DNA of 64,000 bases from Bacteroidales bacterium UBA6192 (GTDB taxonomy: Bacteria; Bacteroidota; Bacteroidia; Bacteroidales; F082). Made by a program: the position numbers and the translations under genes. The DNA lies in contig DITE01000007.1 of assembly GCA_002422725.1 (NCBI GenBank), forward strand, positions 1 to 64,000, in the 5' to 3' direction. The notes below the pieces were generated by a model. It ran no database searches. It was given only the letters and a program-made list of their open reading frames with translations, and had not been told where the DNA came from. This document shows, piece by piece, positions 8,338 to 17,856 of this stretch. The stretch's first letter is position 1; each line of letters starts with the position of its first letter.

Positions 8338-9150
8338 TCAGATGTATTGCCCACTTAACAAAGCAGCCACAGATTCATCGAAAAGTTCCCGTTTTTGAAC
8401 CCTGTCGAATGTGTCAAGCAGATCAATGATGCGCACACGTTTCTTGTCGTCTTTCTGATAATCTTCAACGATCTGTCCCCGATGCATCATCACGATACGG
8501 TCCGGAAGGTCGACTGCCTGCTGCATGGAATGCGTCACCATGAGAGCAGTCAGTTTTTCAGTTTCTATAATCTGCCGGGTTAGTTCAGCTACTTTGGCGG
8601 CACTTTTGGGATCCAGCGCGGCGGTGTGCTCATCAAGCAATAACAAACTCGGCTTGAGCCAGGTGGCCATGAGCAGGGTGAGGGCCTGACGCTGTCCTCC
8701 CGACAGGGTTCCGATCGGGTTATCCAGACGGTCTTCAAGTCCCATTTTCAACATCCGAACTCTGTCGGCAATCTCCGTTTTTACTTTGGTCGTTACGGCA
8801 AGCCTGAGTGGGCGTGTCTGACCTCTCCTCATAGCCATGACAATGTTTTCGGCAATGGTCATTTCCGCCGCTGTTCCGGCAAAGGGATTCTGAAAAACAC
8901 GTCCTACCAGCTTAGCTCTTCTATACTCAGGCCATTGGCTGATCTCAATGCCTCTGAGCGTTATTGTTCCCTCATCCGGGATGAATGATCCTGCAATGGC
9001 ATTCAGCAGGGTACTTTTCCCCGAACCATTGGTGCCGATGATGGCCGTAAAGCTGCCTTCTTCAACCAAAAGATCCACATTGCGCAATGCTTTTACTTCG
9101 TTAACAGTATGTGGAAAGAAAGTTTTCGTTAACCCCTGTACTTTAATCAT
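8338..9150 (-). CDS. ABC transporter ATP-binding protein, TrpZ-like
   Basis: A 270-residue nucleotide-binding subunit: Walker A GTNGSGKST near residues 39-47, Q-loop FQNPFAG, signature LSGGQRQ, Walker B LLLLDEHTAALD and H-loop VTHSM. It is the last gene of the minus-strand operon and overlaps the permease by 8 nt. The Q-loop wording (NPFAGTAAEMTIAENI) is typical of the ATPases that pair with BPD_transp_2 permeases and ABC_sub_bind (TrpX-like) binding proteins. It powers the importer formed with the two upstream genes; the substrate is unknown. It converges on the HlyD gene across 162 nt with no clear terminator. Confidence 0.9.
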   Translation of the reverse strand: MIKVQGLTKTFFPHTVNEVKALRNVDLLVEEGSFTAIIGTNGSGKSTLLNAIAGSFIPDEGTITLRGIEISQWPEYRRAKLVGRVFQNPFAGTAAEMTIAENIVMAMRRGQTRPLRLAVTTKVKTEIADRVRMLKMGLEDRLDNPIGTLSGGQRQALTLLMATWLKPSLLLLDEHTAALDPKSAAKVAELTRQIIETEKLTALMVTHSMQQAVDLPDRIVMMHRGQIVEDYQKDDKKRVRIIDLLDTFDRVQKRELFDESVAALLSGQYI

Positions 9151-10084
9151 GTCGCGCGTGTTTGAGAAAATTCTTCCGGATAGATTTAAACATCTGGGGT
9201 GCTACAAGTGCCATAAACACGAATAGAGCCGTGACCAGTTTCAGATCATTTGGATTTAGCCCCCATCGCAGTGCAATGGCAATCAAGAGCCTGAATAGTA
9301 TGGTCCCCATCACTGCGCCGGCAATGGTAATACCGAGTCCGCTTTTGCCGACAAGGGCTTCGCCAATAATAATACTGGCCAGCCCCCACACCATCATGCC
9401 AATGCCCATCTGAACATCTGCAAAACCCTGATATTGAGCTAACAGAGAGCCTGACAAGGCAACAAGCCCGTTTGAAAGTGCCAGGCTGAAAATAATCATT
9501 CCATTATTATTAATTCCCTGCGCACGAACCATTTGCACATTGTTTCCGGTTGCTCTGAGTGCTGTTCCGAAATGGGTAAGCAGAAAACGATACAATAACC
9601 ATCCAATGGCAACACAAAGAACAAGGCTACTGATGAGTACCGAAAGATCGATCAGCGAAACCTGCCAGCCAAACAGCAAGGTATTGGTGTTCCCATCGGT
9701 TAACTTCAGCATGGCCAATTCCGGAATTTCCGAAACAGTTTTGGTGTCCAGCAAAGGTATATTGCTTCTGCCCATAATCCGCAGGTTGATCGAGTAGAGG
9801 GCTGTCATCATAAGAATTCCTGAAAGGATTTCCTGAATTTTAAATCTGGTATAGAGCAAGCCTGTTATCGATCCGGCAAGCGATCCGGCAACAAAGGCCA
9901 CCAGTGTTGCCAGCCAGGGCGACCAACCGGCCATAATCAGTACAGCTGAAACAGATGCTCCAAGGGTTATGGTGCCATCAACTGTAATATCCGTAAACCG
10001 GATCATCCTGAAGCTGATAAGCATGCCCAGGGATAAAAGGGACAAAATAAGTCCCATTGATAATGCGCCGATAACCAAGTTCAT
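9143..10084 (-). CDS. ABC transporter permease, TrpY-like (BPD_transp_2)
   Basis: 313 residues, almost wholly hydrophobic, with eight or nine predicted membrane segments. The N-terminal LISFRMIRFTDITVDGT stretch and GLANGLVALSG-like loop (LSNGLVALSGSLLAQYQGF) are typical of permeases of the branched-chain-amino-acid/TrpXYZ group. It overlaps the STAS-fusion gene by 4 nt (ATGA) and the ATPase gene by 8 nt, which implies strict co-translation. The partner binding protein is the triple-domain protein upstream. Confidence 0.88.
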   Translation of the reverse strand: MNLVIGALSMGLILSLLSLGMLISFRMIRFTDITVDGTITLGASVSAVLIMAGWSPWLATLVAFVAGSLAGSITGLLYTRFKIQEILSGILMMTALYSINLRIMGRSNIPLLDTKTVSEIPELAMLKLTDGNTNTLLFGWQVSLIDLSVLISSLVLCVAIGWLLYRFLLTHFGTALRATGNNVQMVRAQGINNNGMIIFSLALSNGLVALSGSLLAQYQGFADVQMGIGMMVWGLASIIIGEALVGKSGLGITIAGAVMGTILFRLLIAIALRWGLNPNDLKLVTALFVFMALVAPQMFKSIRKNFLKHARHD

Positions 10085-11307
10085 ATCAAATCCTCCTCAT
10101 TTTTAGTAATTGCTGCACACCAACATGCGCCCCTGATGAAGGAGGTCTGACCCAGCCCGATTGCCGGCCTGTCATCATCAATCAGGTGGAATAGGGCTTG
10201 AGGTGGCGGTCCGTTCAGAAACTTATGAACATGGTGAACCAGTTCAATTTCACCGTTTTGCAAAGGCTGATATGGAAATATAGCTGCATGAAAATGTCCT
10301 GAAATATGTGGATTTGATGGCAAGGGAATAAGCAGTGATTTGGCTTCAGTGTTCTTTGTTCTACTTACCACACCAAAAATAAGAGACTGATAACCGGAAT
10401 AAACTCTTTCGCCGCTAAATGATAGCCAATCGCGGATGGCCGGATAGCCCATGACTGTTGAATCCGATTTCGTTCCGGGCGAGCGGATAAGTGAAGCCCC
10501 TACCAGGCCATCAAGTTCGCCCAGTATTACCATTGCTGCCATATCAGCACGGGTGAGGCTAAGCACATGTTCTGCAAGCTGCGCAAGCCCAACAGCATTG
10601 TTTTCTTCATCGGGTGAAAACCTGATCAGGTGTGTCATTTTGCCTTTGCAGGCCAAGGCCTGTATGACATGCAACTCAGGTATAAATTCCTTTTCCGATA
10701 GCAGATAATCAGGCTTTGATTTCACCTGAGGTGACTGAAAAATGACGTGTCCGCCAAGAGCCAGAAAATCACCAAACTGACCTGATGCCTCTTTCACACT
10801 CTCTGCGGCACTACCAATCCCTAGTGCAAAAACCCCATCAGGAAATGCCATTTTAGCTACTTTTTCTGTTTGAATAGCTTCCCAGGGAGTCCATAAATCA
10901 AGTTTCATGAGGCTTAAATGGGAGGATGTTTTTAATACATAAACCTCCATGCTCAGTTTTTTTTGCACTTGCCCTCTCTCACTCACAAGTCTTATTGCTT
11001 CAGGAAGTTCTTCTGAAAGCCAGTGGTTGAATCCGGTCATCCCAATGGTTTTGGCAACAAAGGGCTGGGCATTGACTATCAGGAAACTTCCTTTTACCTG
11101 ATGCAGTTCCTTGCTGATCCGGACCAGTGACCTGATTCCCGCCGAACTCAGAAAAGCCATATCTCGGGCATCGATGATGAGTTGATGGTGGCCGCTGCGG
11201 ATATGATCGAGCAGGGTGTCGGCGAAATAATCAGACCAGGACGCGTCAAGCCTGCCATCAACTTTAATAATTAAATAATCGCCAATATTTTCATCTGTCA
11301 GTTGCAT
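10081..11307 (-). CDS. STAS-domain protein fused to an unknown 300-residue domain
   Basis: Residues 1-105 are a STAS (anti-sigma-factor-antagonist) domain: MQLTDENIGDYLIIKVDGRLD at the start, then IDARDMAFLSSAGIRSLV, with the conserved phosphorylatable serine at about position 53-54. The remaining 300 residues do not match a family I know; they are alpha/beta-like, hold several Gly-rich turns and a late CWCA, and lack membrane segments. The gene lies inside the importer operon, 2 nt after the binding-protein stop and overlapping the permease start by 4 nt. Together with the RsbW-like ATPase at the head of the operon it supplies both halves of a partner switch. The unknown domain may read transport state or ligand; this is speculation. 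Confidence 0.75.
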   Translation of the reverse strand: MQLTDENIGDYLIIKVDGRLDASWSDYFADTLLDHIRSGHHQLIIDARDMAFLSSAGIRSLVRISKELHQVKGSFLIVNAQPFVAKTIGMTGFNHWLSEELPEAIRLVSERGQVQKKLSMEVYVLKTSSHLSLMKLDLWTPWEAIQTEKVAKMAFPDGVFALGIGSAAESVKEASGQFGDFLALGGHVIFQSPQVKSKPDYLLSEKEFIPELHVIQALACKGKMTHLIRFSPDEENNAVGLAQLAEHVLSLTRADMAAMVILGELDGLVGASLIRSPGTKSDSTVMGYPAIRDWLSFSGERVYSGYQSLIFGVVSRTKNTEAKSLLIPLPSNPHISGHFHAAIFPYQPLQNGEIELVHHVHKFLNGPPPQALFHLIDDDRPAIGLGQTSFIRGACWCAAITKNEEDLI

Positions 11308-11309
11308 AA

Positions 11310-14216
11310 TTACTTTTGCTTTTCGTTGGTAAAAACAATGGCTTTTTTCAGAAAATCCTCCGTAAACAATAGATTGTGTTTTTTTGACAGTTCCGGGTTA
11401 TAGATCAGTTTTTCTGACTGGGTATTACTAAATGGTATATTAGCCGGGTTTTCGCCCCGAAGCACACGCACAGCTTTTTCGGCCGCTTCGAGTCCGGCAT
11501 CATAGTAATCCCTCGCCAAACAAACTACTCCTCCTTCGCGCATCTGATCGCTGTCGAAAACATAAACAGGCAGGTTGCTTTCAGCAGCTTTTCGTGCAAT
11601 AAGTGCAAATCCAGGCCGGGTCATGTTGTCTACTATCTGACAAACCAACTGGATATCCTGACGGCAAAGCTCAGAAGTTGCCTGGGTGAGATCGGCACTG
11701 GAAGTTACCGGAATACTTACCAATCCTATTCCAAGCTTTTCAAGCTCCTGCTTAAACCAGTCTCTATACAGGACACTGTTGATTTCGGCCGGTGTAAACA
11801 ATGTACCAACCTTTTTAACCTGGGGAATTGTTTCTTTAATCAGCTTTGCCATTCCATCAAAAGGCGATCGTGTGGTAATCCCGGTTACATTGGGCAAATG
11901 ATCTGTTTCGCTCTTGCCGGCTCCTGCCTTAACAGCATCGCCAACACCTGTGAACACTATTTTGGTATCCTCACCAGCTTGTCGAAGAGCCGCCTGTAAA
12001 CTTGGAGTTGAAATAACCATCAGTAAATCAACCCTGTCCGATTTTACTGTTGTCATAATGCTCGACAAGGTTGTCATATCGCCCTGGGCATTGAAAACCC
12101 TCAAATCATAATCTGTTCCCTCAGTAAGTCCGGCTTTTTTAATTCCATCTATTAAGCCTTCGTGGCACCGCTCGGCAAACTCAGTATCGCTATAATGAAC
12201 TATCCTGAGTTTATGTCGTTTCTTCACCGGGCTGAAAGCATTTGATTTCGGCTCAATGCGTTGCTGAACTTCAGTTTCCGTAATAGGTAATTGCGAAGGA
12301 TGTACACCGGCAATAATTTTTGCAGCCAACTTTCCCGATTGTTTGCCCCATTCAAAAAAACTATCGCCATAAGCACCTGTAGCTCCCTGAGCAACAAGTT
12401 GAGGTTCGGTTGCAAAAATCGGAATGTTGGCTGAACTGGCAACCCTTAGGATTGATTTGAAGCCTGTTGTAACCAGATTGTCGGCCGACACAATGATGGC
12501 TTTTGCACCTCTCTGAATAATGGCCTGAGTTGCCATCGTCAGTTCGGTGACATTGGTTGCTGTAGCCTCGATTACCTTAATGTTTTTGTATTTTCCGGCG
12601 ATACGTAGTTTTTCGACAGAAAGAACAGAATTCATCTGAGCAGCATCGTAAACAATACCTACCGCTTTAAGGTCCGGAATATAATCCATTGCCATCTGAA
12701 GCAAATCAGCCACTGGTGGATTATCGTGAACACCGCAAACGTTTGACGGGCGGCCATGGTTAAACATTTTCAGTTTCACCGGATCGCTGGTTACGGTAAG
12801 CACGACAGGTATATCGGTAACCCTGTTTACGACTGCCATCATCACAGGTGTAGTCACCGTTACGATTACATCGGGTTTTTCGCGCACAACAGCATCAATA
12901 ATAGACGATAACTGTCCGATTTCGCCCTGAGCACTGAATTTTTTCATTATATAGTCCGTGCCTGGCTGCAGGCCACTCCATTGCAGTCCGCTTTCGACTC
13001 CCTCAGCGGCTTCTTCAAGTGAGCTGTTCTCGACAAGTGTGATCAGGGACACTTTTGCAACACCTCCTTTGTAAAGCGCAACATGATGAAATAAATCTGC
13101 TTCCCGGATCATTGCTTCTGTTGGCTCAATTCCTTGTTGTTTAAGTTCAGCAAAGTCAATCGCAACACGATCAACCTCAGTCACTGATTGTTGATCAGCC
13201 AACCGGGCCTCAGTAAGCGGGCTCATTTTCCAGCTATTTCCGAGTGACGCCAACAATGGCCTGTTCAGGTTCAGTTCTTCGGGGACAACATTTTCGATAC
13301 GGAATTCGGATGGGCTTTTCCCTTCGAGGATAGCAATAGCGAGATCGGCTGTGTATTGTCCAACGGTGAAATAGTTTGCTCCAAGGCCAAAAAGAGCTTC
13401 CCTTTCAACATCAGCAGGATCGTTAGTAAAAACCGGTACACCTTTGCTTTTTGCCATATTGACGATCATTCCGGATGATGCCGTAGCCACGGTGTCGCCT
13501 CCGATCCATATGGCTTCGACCCCTTTGGAAAGCAAGGACCGTGTAGCCTCCGACACTTCAGAAGTGTTGGTTGCGATTGCCTCGACCAGCTCTATTCCAA
13601 GTTCTTTGCAAATGATGCGGGCTTCGCCCAGGCAAGCTTCGGAGCATTGTTCGCCGGGATTCCACACAACGCCCACCCTTTTGATTGACGGGTTGAGTTC
13701 ACGTAGTATTCTGAATGCATTCTGAACGGGCTGAAAAGTACCGATACCAGCCATATACGAAGGGTGCTGGTTCTTATCGGGGCCACTGATGCCTGCCCCG
13801 GTTCCGTAAGGATCGGTAACTGCCCCAAAAACATGTAGTTTTCCTGCACTTTGATTGGCTTTGGAAAAAACCTGCAATGCCACAGTACTCGACGTAATGG
13901 CCATTTTATACGGTCCGTTGACAATTTCACGGGCAATGGTGTTTGCCGTACTGAAATCGCCTTGTGGATTAAATTGCCGAATGTTGGATCGGTCGGGTGC
14001 CACATAATTTTTTGACTGTAAACGGTCTATCACCCCGGCAACATGTGCATCCAGAAGGGGTGTAGACGAAATCTGCATAATGGCTATTGAAGGATAATCA
14101 CGCTTTGTTTCTGTTTGCTTGCTTTGTCGCTGTTTCAAATCAGAAAGCAACAATATCGCTGAAGTACCGAGTATAAGAACAATTGCCAGCCACAGGTCTT
14201 TGATGATGCTCTTCAT
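11310..14216 (-). CDS. Membrane-anchored protein with three TrpX-like ABC substrate-binding domains
   Basis: 968 residues. One N-terminal membrane segment (about 8-25, LWLAIVLILGTSAILLL) is followed by three periplasmic-binding-protein domains of the ABC_sub_bind type, about residues 43-335, 385-680 and 700-960. Each has the family features: an N-terminal strand, a GLxxxGLxxGTDY-type turn, AQGDxxxLSSI (FNPQGDFSTANT, FSAQGEIGQLSS, FNAQGDMTTLSS), a VTxP/STP strand and an IxRGAKAIIV-like strand. Usual family members hold one domain. Domain 1 is the most divergent. It feeds the permease and ATPase downstream, or acts as a sensor for the STAS/ATPase pair. Ligand unknown; related proteins bind aromatic amino acids. 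Confidence 0.85.
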   Translation of the reverse strand: MKSIIKDLWLAIVLILGTSAILLLSDLKQRQSKQTETKRDYPSIAIMQISSTPLLDAHVAGVIDRLQSKNYVAPDRSNIRQFNPQGDFSTANTIAREIVNGPYKMAITSSTVALQVFSKANQSAGKLHVFGAVTDPYGTGAGISGPDKNQHPSYMAGIGTFQPVQNAFRILRELNPSIKRVGVVWNPGEQCSEACLGEARIICKELGIELVEAIATNTSEVSEATRSLLSKGVEAIWIGGDTVATASSGMIVNMAKSKGVPVFTNDPADVEREALFGLGANYFTVGQYTADLAIAILEGKSPSEFRIENVVPEELNLNRPLLASLGNSWKMSPLTEARLADQQSVTEVDRVAIDFAELKQQGIEPTEAMIREADLFHHVALYKGGVAKVSLITLVENSSLEEAAEGVESGLQWSGLQPGTDYIMKKFSAQGEIGQLSSIIDAVVREKPDVIVTVTTPVMMAVVNRVTDIPVVLTVTSDPVKLKMFNHGRPSNVCGVHDNPPVADLLQMAMDYIPDLKAVGIVYDAAQMNSVLSVEKLRIAGKYKNIKVIEATATNVTELTMATQAIIQRGAKAIIVSADNLVTTGFKSILRVASSANIPIFATEPQLVAQGATGAYGDSFFEWGKQSGKLAAKIIAGVHPSQLPITETEVQQRIEPKSNAFSPVKKRHKLRIVHYSDTEFAERCHEGLIDGIKKAGLTEGTDYDLRVFNAQGDMTTLSSIMTTVKSDRVDLLMVISTPSLQAALRQAGEDTKIVFTGVGDAVKAGAGKSETDHLPNVTGITTRSPFDGMAKLIKETIPQVKKVGTLFTPAEINSVLYRDWFKQELEKLGIGLVSIPVTSSADLTQATSELCRQDIQLVCQIVDNMTRPGFALIARKAAESNLPVYVFDSDQMREGGVVCLARDYYDAGLEAAEKAVRVLRGENPANIPFSNTQSEKLIYNPELSKKHNLLFTEDFLKKAIVFTNEKQK

Positions 14217-14282
14217 ACTGCTTTGTTTTATAAGGATTGACTGTTTGATATTTTTTATTCCCTGAAAACCAATGGGAAAACA

Positions 14283-14711
14283 CTATCCCTCCAAAGATTT
14301 AGTTAATTCCAACACATTCAAATTGTTGATTCGATGATAGTTCACACCATCCATCATTTTTCTCATGAAAAAAATGCCTAGTCCTCCAATTGACCTGTCC
14401 TCAGCAGTCAGGGTAACATCGGGATCATCCTGCAAGGTTGGATCAAACTCTTTCCCATCATCGATGATCTTAATGATCAGATGACCTCCTGCTTTTTCGA
14501 GGGTGATTTCAATCTGATGAACAAGTGAATCGTCGTAAGCGTAATTCACCACATTCGTAAAAGCCTCTTCAATCACGAGGTTCAGCGTCATGGTGACTGC
14601 AAGGGGTATTTCCAGCTCATCGCCCATTTCCTCAAGAAAAAGGCTTATTTTTTCCAATTCCTCCAGTTTGTTTTGTAGCCTGAGTGATTTGATATTTTTG
14701 TTTTTATCCAT
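14283..14711 (-). CDS. RsbW/SpoIIAB-like ATP-binding (anti-sigma/switch kinase) protein
   Basis: 142 residues forming one HATPase_c domain of the Ser/Thr switch-kinase class: N box in NLVIEEAFTNVVNYAYDD (about 44-61), G1 box IDDGKEFDP and G2 region GLGIFFMRKMMD. There is no histidine phosphoacceptor domain, so it is not a two-component kinase. It is the first gene of the operon, 66 nt ahead of the triple binding-domain protein. The family phosphorylates or sequesters STAS proteins and their partners; the STAS fusion two genes downstream is the natural client. No PP2C-type phosphatase is present in this window. Confidence 0.85.
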   Translation of the reverse strand: MDKNKNIKSLRLQNKLEELEKISLFLEEMGDELEIPLAVTMTLNLVIEEAFTNVVNYAYDDSLVHQIEITLEKAGGHLIIKIIDDGKEFDPTLQDDPDVTLTAEDRSIGGLGIFFMRKMMDGVNYHRINNLNVLELTKSLEG

Positions 14712-14800
14712 CGTTTCAGATTGTTTTCATGAGAAAAATTGAAAATTGTTTCGTTTTATCTATCTTCAATATTGATATTAACGTCTAAAATTAAGAAATT

Positions 14801-17749
14801 TTAATTTCCTAACAACTTCACCGAAAACATCCATTGTTCCAGAGGGAGAACACTCTCTTCAAATTTACGCGCATAGCCTGCTGACCAGGTAGTTTTCAGG
14901 TATGAAAACAATACCAGTTCCAGGTCGACCTGCATACCGGCATTGAAAACATTTCGCCGGCTGATCTCATCATCCGGATTAAGCAAGGCATGGGTTCCAA
15001 ACAAGGATGTTTTTATGTAAGTTGGATACAGCCAGGTAGTCCCGACATTGCGCAAGCGAATGGGTTTTAAGTTGAGTTCGCCCATGGTTTTGACAAAATT
15101 ATAGGCTGACAGCGCATCGATGCCAACCCCCGGAAAAGCAAGGATCTTACGGTATTGATCCGCATGTTGCCAGTCGATATAGTTGTTTCTGAATCCCCCA
15201 AAATAGAATGAGGAAAATGAAGACCCTTTTTTGCCAAAGGATTGTCCTACACTGTTTCTTATCCAAAAACTCGTATTCCTGACAACAGGAACCAAAAATC
15301 CAATATGCTGCTCCGAAACCAACGAAGGATAAAGATTTCCATTAGCCAGATAGCTATACGCAATCAGGTTCCACAAATATCCTTTTTCATCATCAACACC
15401 CCCCAGCGTACGCCTTAATTTTGTGACACCTATATCGGCCGACAAACTCTGAAAATTCCTTATCGCTGTGGAAACATTTTGAAACTGAGGCAACACTTCC
15501 AGATCACCATAATGGGTTAAACTGAAACCGTAGTTTGTCTTTAACGGAGATTTGAGTGTAGATGATTTCTTGTAGCCTATGCCTACCGAATAGCCGGCTC
15601 TGCTTCGTTTGGTTGGCCCAAAAAGGTCGTAAAAATCGGTCTTGTTATAATTTGCCTGAAGATTCCATAACCAATAGTCCCATTGCAATTGTCCGTGAAA
15701 TTTCTGCTTATCGGGAGAGGTACTCCAAGGTGAAGTCCCCAGGAATAAACTCAGATTCGATATACCAACCCTGTCGCGCCAATTGAGCCGATAGCCGATC
15801 GCAATCGTTTCCTTGTATCCGGTAATATCGGGATAGGCTCCGGTGAGTGACATGTTTTTAATGGGCACATAGGCGGTTTCTTCGGTTTTTAGTGAATCAA
15901 TATTCACTTTTGAGGCCGGAGGAAGCGAATAGTCGCCAATATGCGGACTTTTATCATAAGCCAGGTTACCCAGGTAATTTATGGAATTGGCTTCGGTGAT
16001 AACCTTCATGGGAATCACCCCGGGCCACATGCCATTTCGATAAAATTTGAGCACAAACAAGGAGTCTTCACCAATTTGCTGTGGCATAAAAAGTCCGCTT
16101 TCGTCGTTAGAGAGCAATTCAAACGACTTATCTTCAAAGGAAAAACGCCAGATATTGGAAACCCCGGTATAGTATGAAATCCCCATCAGGAATCGGTCGT
16201 CTTGCGAAAAACGGAATTGTGTCAAGGTGTTGTCTTCTAACTTTATAAGCGTTTCAAATTCCTTGACGCCTATTTCCAGATCGGCCAGTTTAAAAAGAAT
16301 AAGCGATTGTTCGCCACGTATACCTGTGAGGGAGGCTGTTAACTTAGTACCATCATTGGAAATGGAAAGGTCGAGCATCGATCTGCCAAAATCGGTGGTA
16401 TACATTGGAATGATTTCGGTGTAAGGTTCCGGAATCTTGACCAGCGTAGCATATCCATTGTCATGTTTCACTCCCCAAATACTCCGGTCAACCGGGTTGA
16501 AGGTAAGATTGCCGGTGCGCGAAAGCGGAATGAGGGTTTCTTTCTTCCCGGATGAAACATCAATTTTCACCAAACTCCGATATTTTCCATTCTGTTCGGT
16601 GATGAAAATTTGTTGATTGTGAGGATCATATGCAAGGTAAGTAACCGAATACAGCATAGGGGAATCAAGTACGGCTATTTTTTTGAGTTTGCCCGTGCGG
16701 AGGTTCAGTTCAGCAATATGTGAAATCTGCCCCGGATGATTGATCGCGGCATACATTTTCATCTCCTTTTTATCGAATCCGACGGTTGAAAAACTGCCAA
16801 GAGGTTCTGTAGTGAGTGGCCGGAACGATGTCAAAGGAAAATCCTTTACCTTATTGAGGTTTTGTTGTTGAAAATCTGTTTCAAAATTGATCCATTCGTC
16901 CCATGCATGCTGCACATTCTTGCCGAATACTTTCCGAAACTGGGCGGCATAAAAGGCTTTACTCCCATCGGTGCGATCATAAAGTTCCTTAATCTTCTCG
17001 TCTCCATAAGCCTGAGCCAGATAGGTTACAAAGCGTGTTCCATACAGGTAGGCATTTGCACCCACCTGAAAATCAACTGTCGATCCTTCTGTTTCCAACC
17101 CGACCACTGAATACAGCGGATAACCTTCGTTTATTATACTGCGGAAGTACATTTCGTCGTATGGACCCAATGCTCTTCCCAGTCCTCCCGACGTCCAGGT
17201 TTCGAGGTAGCAGGCAATGCCTTCGTGATACCAGCGCGGGGCATACCATCGCGGTGTGGTAAGATAGCTCCAGAAAGCGGTCGTAGGTACTTTTTCGTCC
17301 CGGGCAACTTTACCGAACAAGACTTTACGCCAAAACATATCTGATTTGTTGGGCTTGTCGGCCAGGGTAATATGGGTAAGCTCGTGGGCAAACAGCCATT
17401 GAAAACGTTCACTTGACGGAGTAATGCTAAAGGCAAAATTGAAGGGTGAAACGCCAAGAATAATCATGTTGTAAGGCATTACAATGGCTCCGCCATGACC
17501 ATCGTCTTCAAAATCGGTGAGCATCACATACGTCATCTTGTGCGGATAATTCCAATGTGCCTTATGGAAATCAAGGGCATTATGGAAGGTACGCGCCACA
17601 TGAGGCATGAGATAGCTATATCGTTTCCCGAAATAGATCAGTTCCATCTCATCCGTTTTGAAACGGTTAATTTTTTGGCTAAAAAGAAAGCCTGATGTCC
17701 CTATATAAAGAAACACCAGGAATACAAAACGGGTGAAAATGTATGTCAT
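14801..17749 (-). CDS. Outer-membrane HExxH protein with TolB-like propeller and C-terminal barrel
   Basis: 982 residues with a signal peptide (ends near GFLFSQ). Residues about 40-260 form a peptidase-MA-like domain with HELTH at about 123 and WYHEGIACYLE at about 170, placed as the zinc-binding and third-ligand motifs. The middle (about 310-620) is a WD40/TolB-like propeller (repeats such as DLSISNDGTKLTASL and FRFSQDDRFLMGISY). From about 640 on, alternating aromatic beta strands end in KLLGN, which looks like an outer-membrane barrel. The combination suggests a surface protease or an outer-membrane assembly or sensing factor. It stands alone between the importer operon (90 nt away) and the sigma-factor run (107 nt away), all on the minus strand. 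Confidence 0.7.
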   Translation of the reverse strand: MTYIFTRFVFLVFLYIGTSGFLFSQKINRFKTDEMELIYFGKRYSYLMPHVARTFHNALDFHKAHWNYPHKMTYVMLTDFEDDGHGGAIVMPYNMIILGVSPFNFAFSITPSSERFQWLFAHELTHITLADKPNKSDMFWRKVLFGKVARDEKVPTTAFWSYLTTPRWYAPRWYHEGIACYLETWTSGGLGRALGPYDEMYFRSIINEGYPLYSVVGLETEGSTVDFQVGANAYLYGTRFVTYLAQAYGDEKIKELYDRTDGSKAFYAAQFRKVFGKNVQHAWDEWINFETDFQQQNLNKVKDFPLTSFRPLTTEPLGSFSTVGFDKKEMKMYAAINHPGQISHIAELNLRTGKLKKIAVLDSPMLYSVTYLAYDPHNQQIFITEQNGKYRSLVKIDVSSGKKETLIPLSRTGNLTFNPVDRSIWGVKHDNGYATLVKIPEPYTEIIPMYTTDFGRSMLDLSISNDGTKLTASLTGIRGEQSLILFKLADLEIGVKEFETLIKLEDNTLTQFRFSQDDRFLMGISYYTGVSNIWRFSFEDKSFELLSNDESGLFMPQQIGEDSLFVLKFYRNGMWPGVIPMKVITEANSINYLGNLAYDKSPHIGDYSLPPASKVNIDSLKTEETAYVPIKNMSLTGAYPDITGYKETIAIGYRLNWRDRVGISNLSLFLGTSPWSTSPDKQKFHGQLQWDYWLWNLQANYNKTDFYDLFGPTKRSRAGYSVGIGYKKSSTLKSPLKTNYGFSLTHYGDLEVLPQFQNVSTAIRNFQSLSADIGVTKLRRTLGGVDDEKGYLWNLIAYSYLANGNLYPSLVSEQHIGFLVPVVRNTSFWIRNSVGQSFGKKGSSFSSFYFGGFRNNYIDWQHADQYRKILAFPGVGIDALSAYNFVKTMGELNLKPIRLRNVGTTWLYPTYIKTSLFGTHALLNPDDEISRRNVFNAGMQVDLELVLFSYLKTTWSAGYARKFEESVLPLEQWMFSVKLLGN

Positions 17750-17856
17750 CTGCTATGTTTTTTTACCAAGAATGCATAAAAGAAATTGTATGTTACTTTA
17801 ATATTTCTTTACATAAAATTCTCAAGCGAATTCACCGGAAGGGTGTTGTCGCCTGC

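Noticed and set aside
13592..14005. 137-residue minus-strand frame
   Set aside because: Out-of-frame shadow inside the first binding domain of the triple-domain protein.
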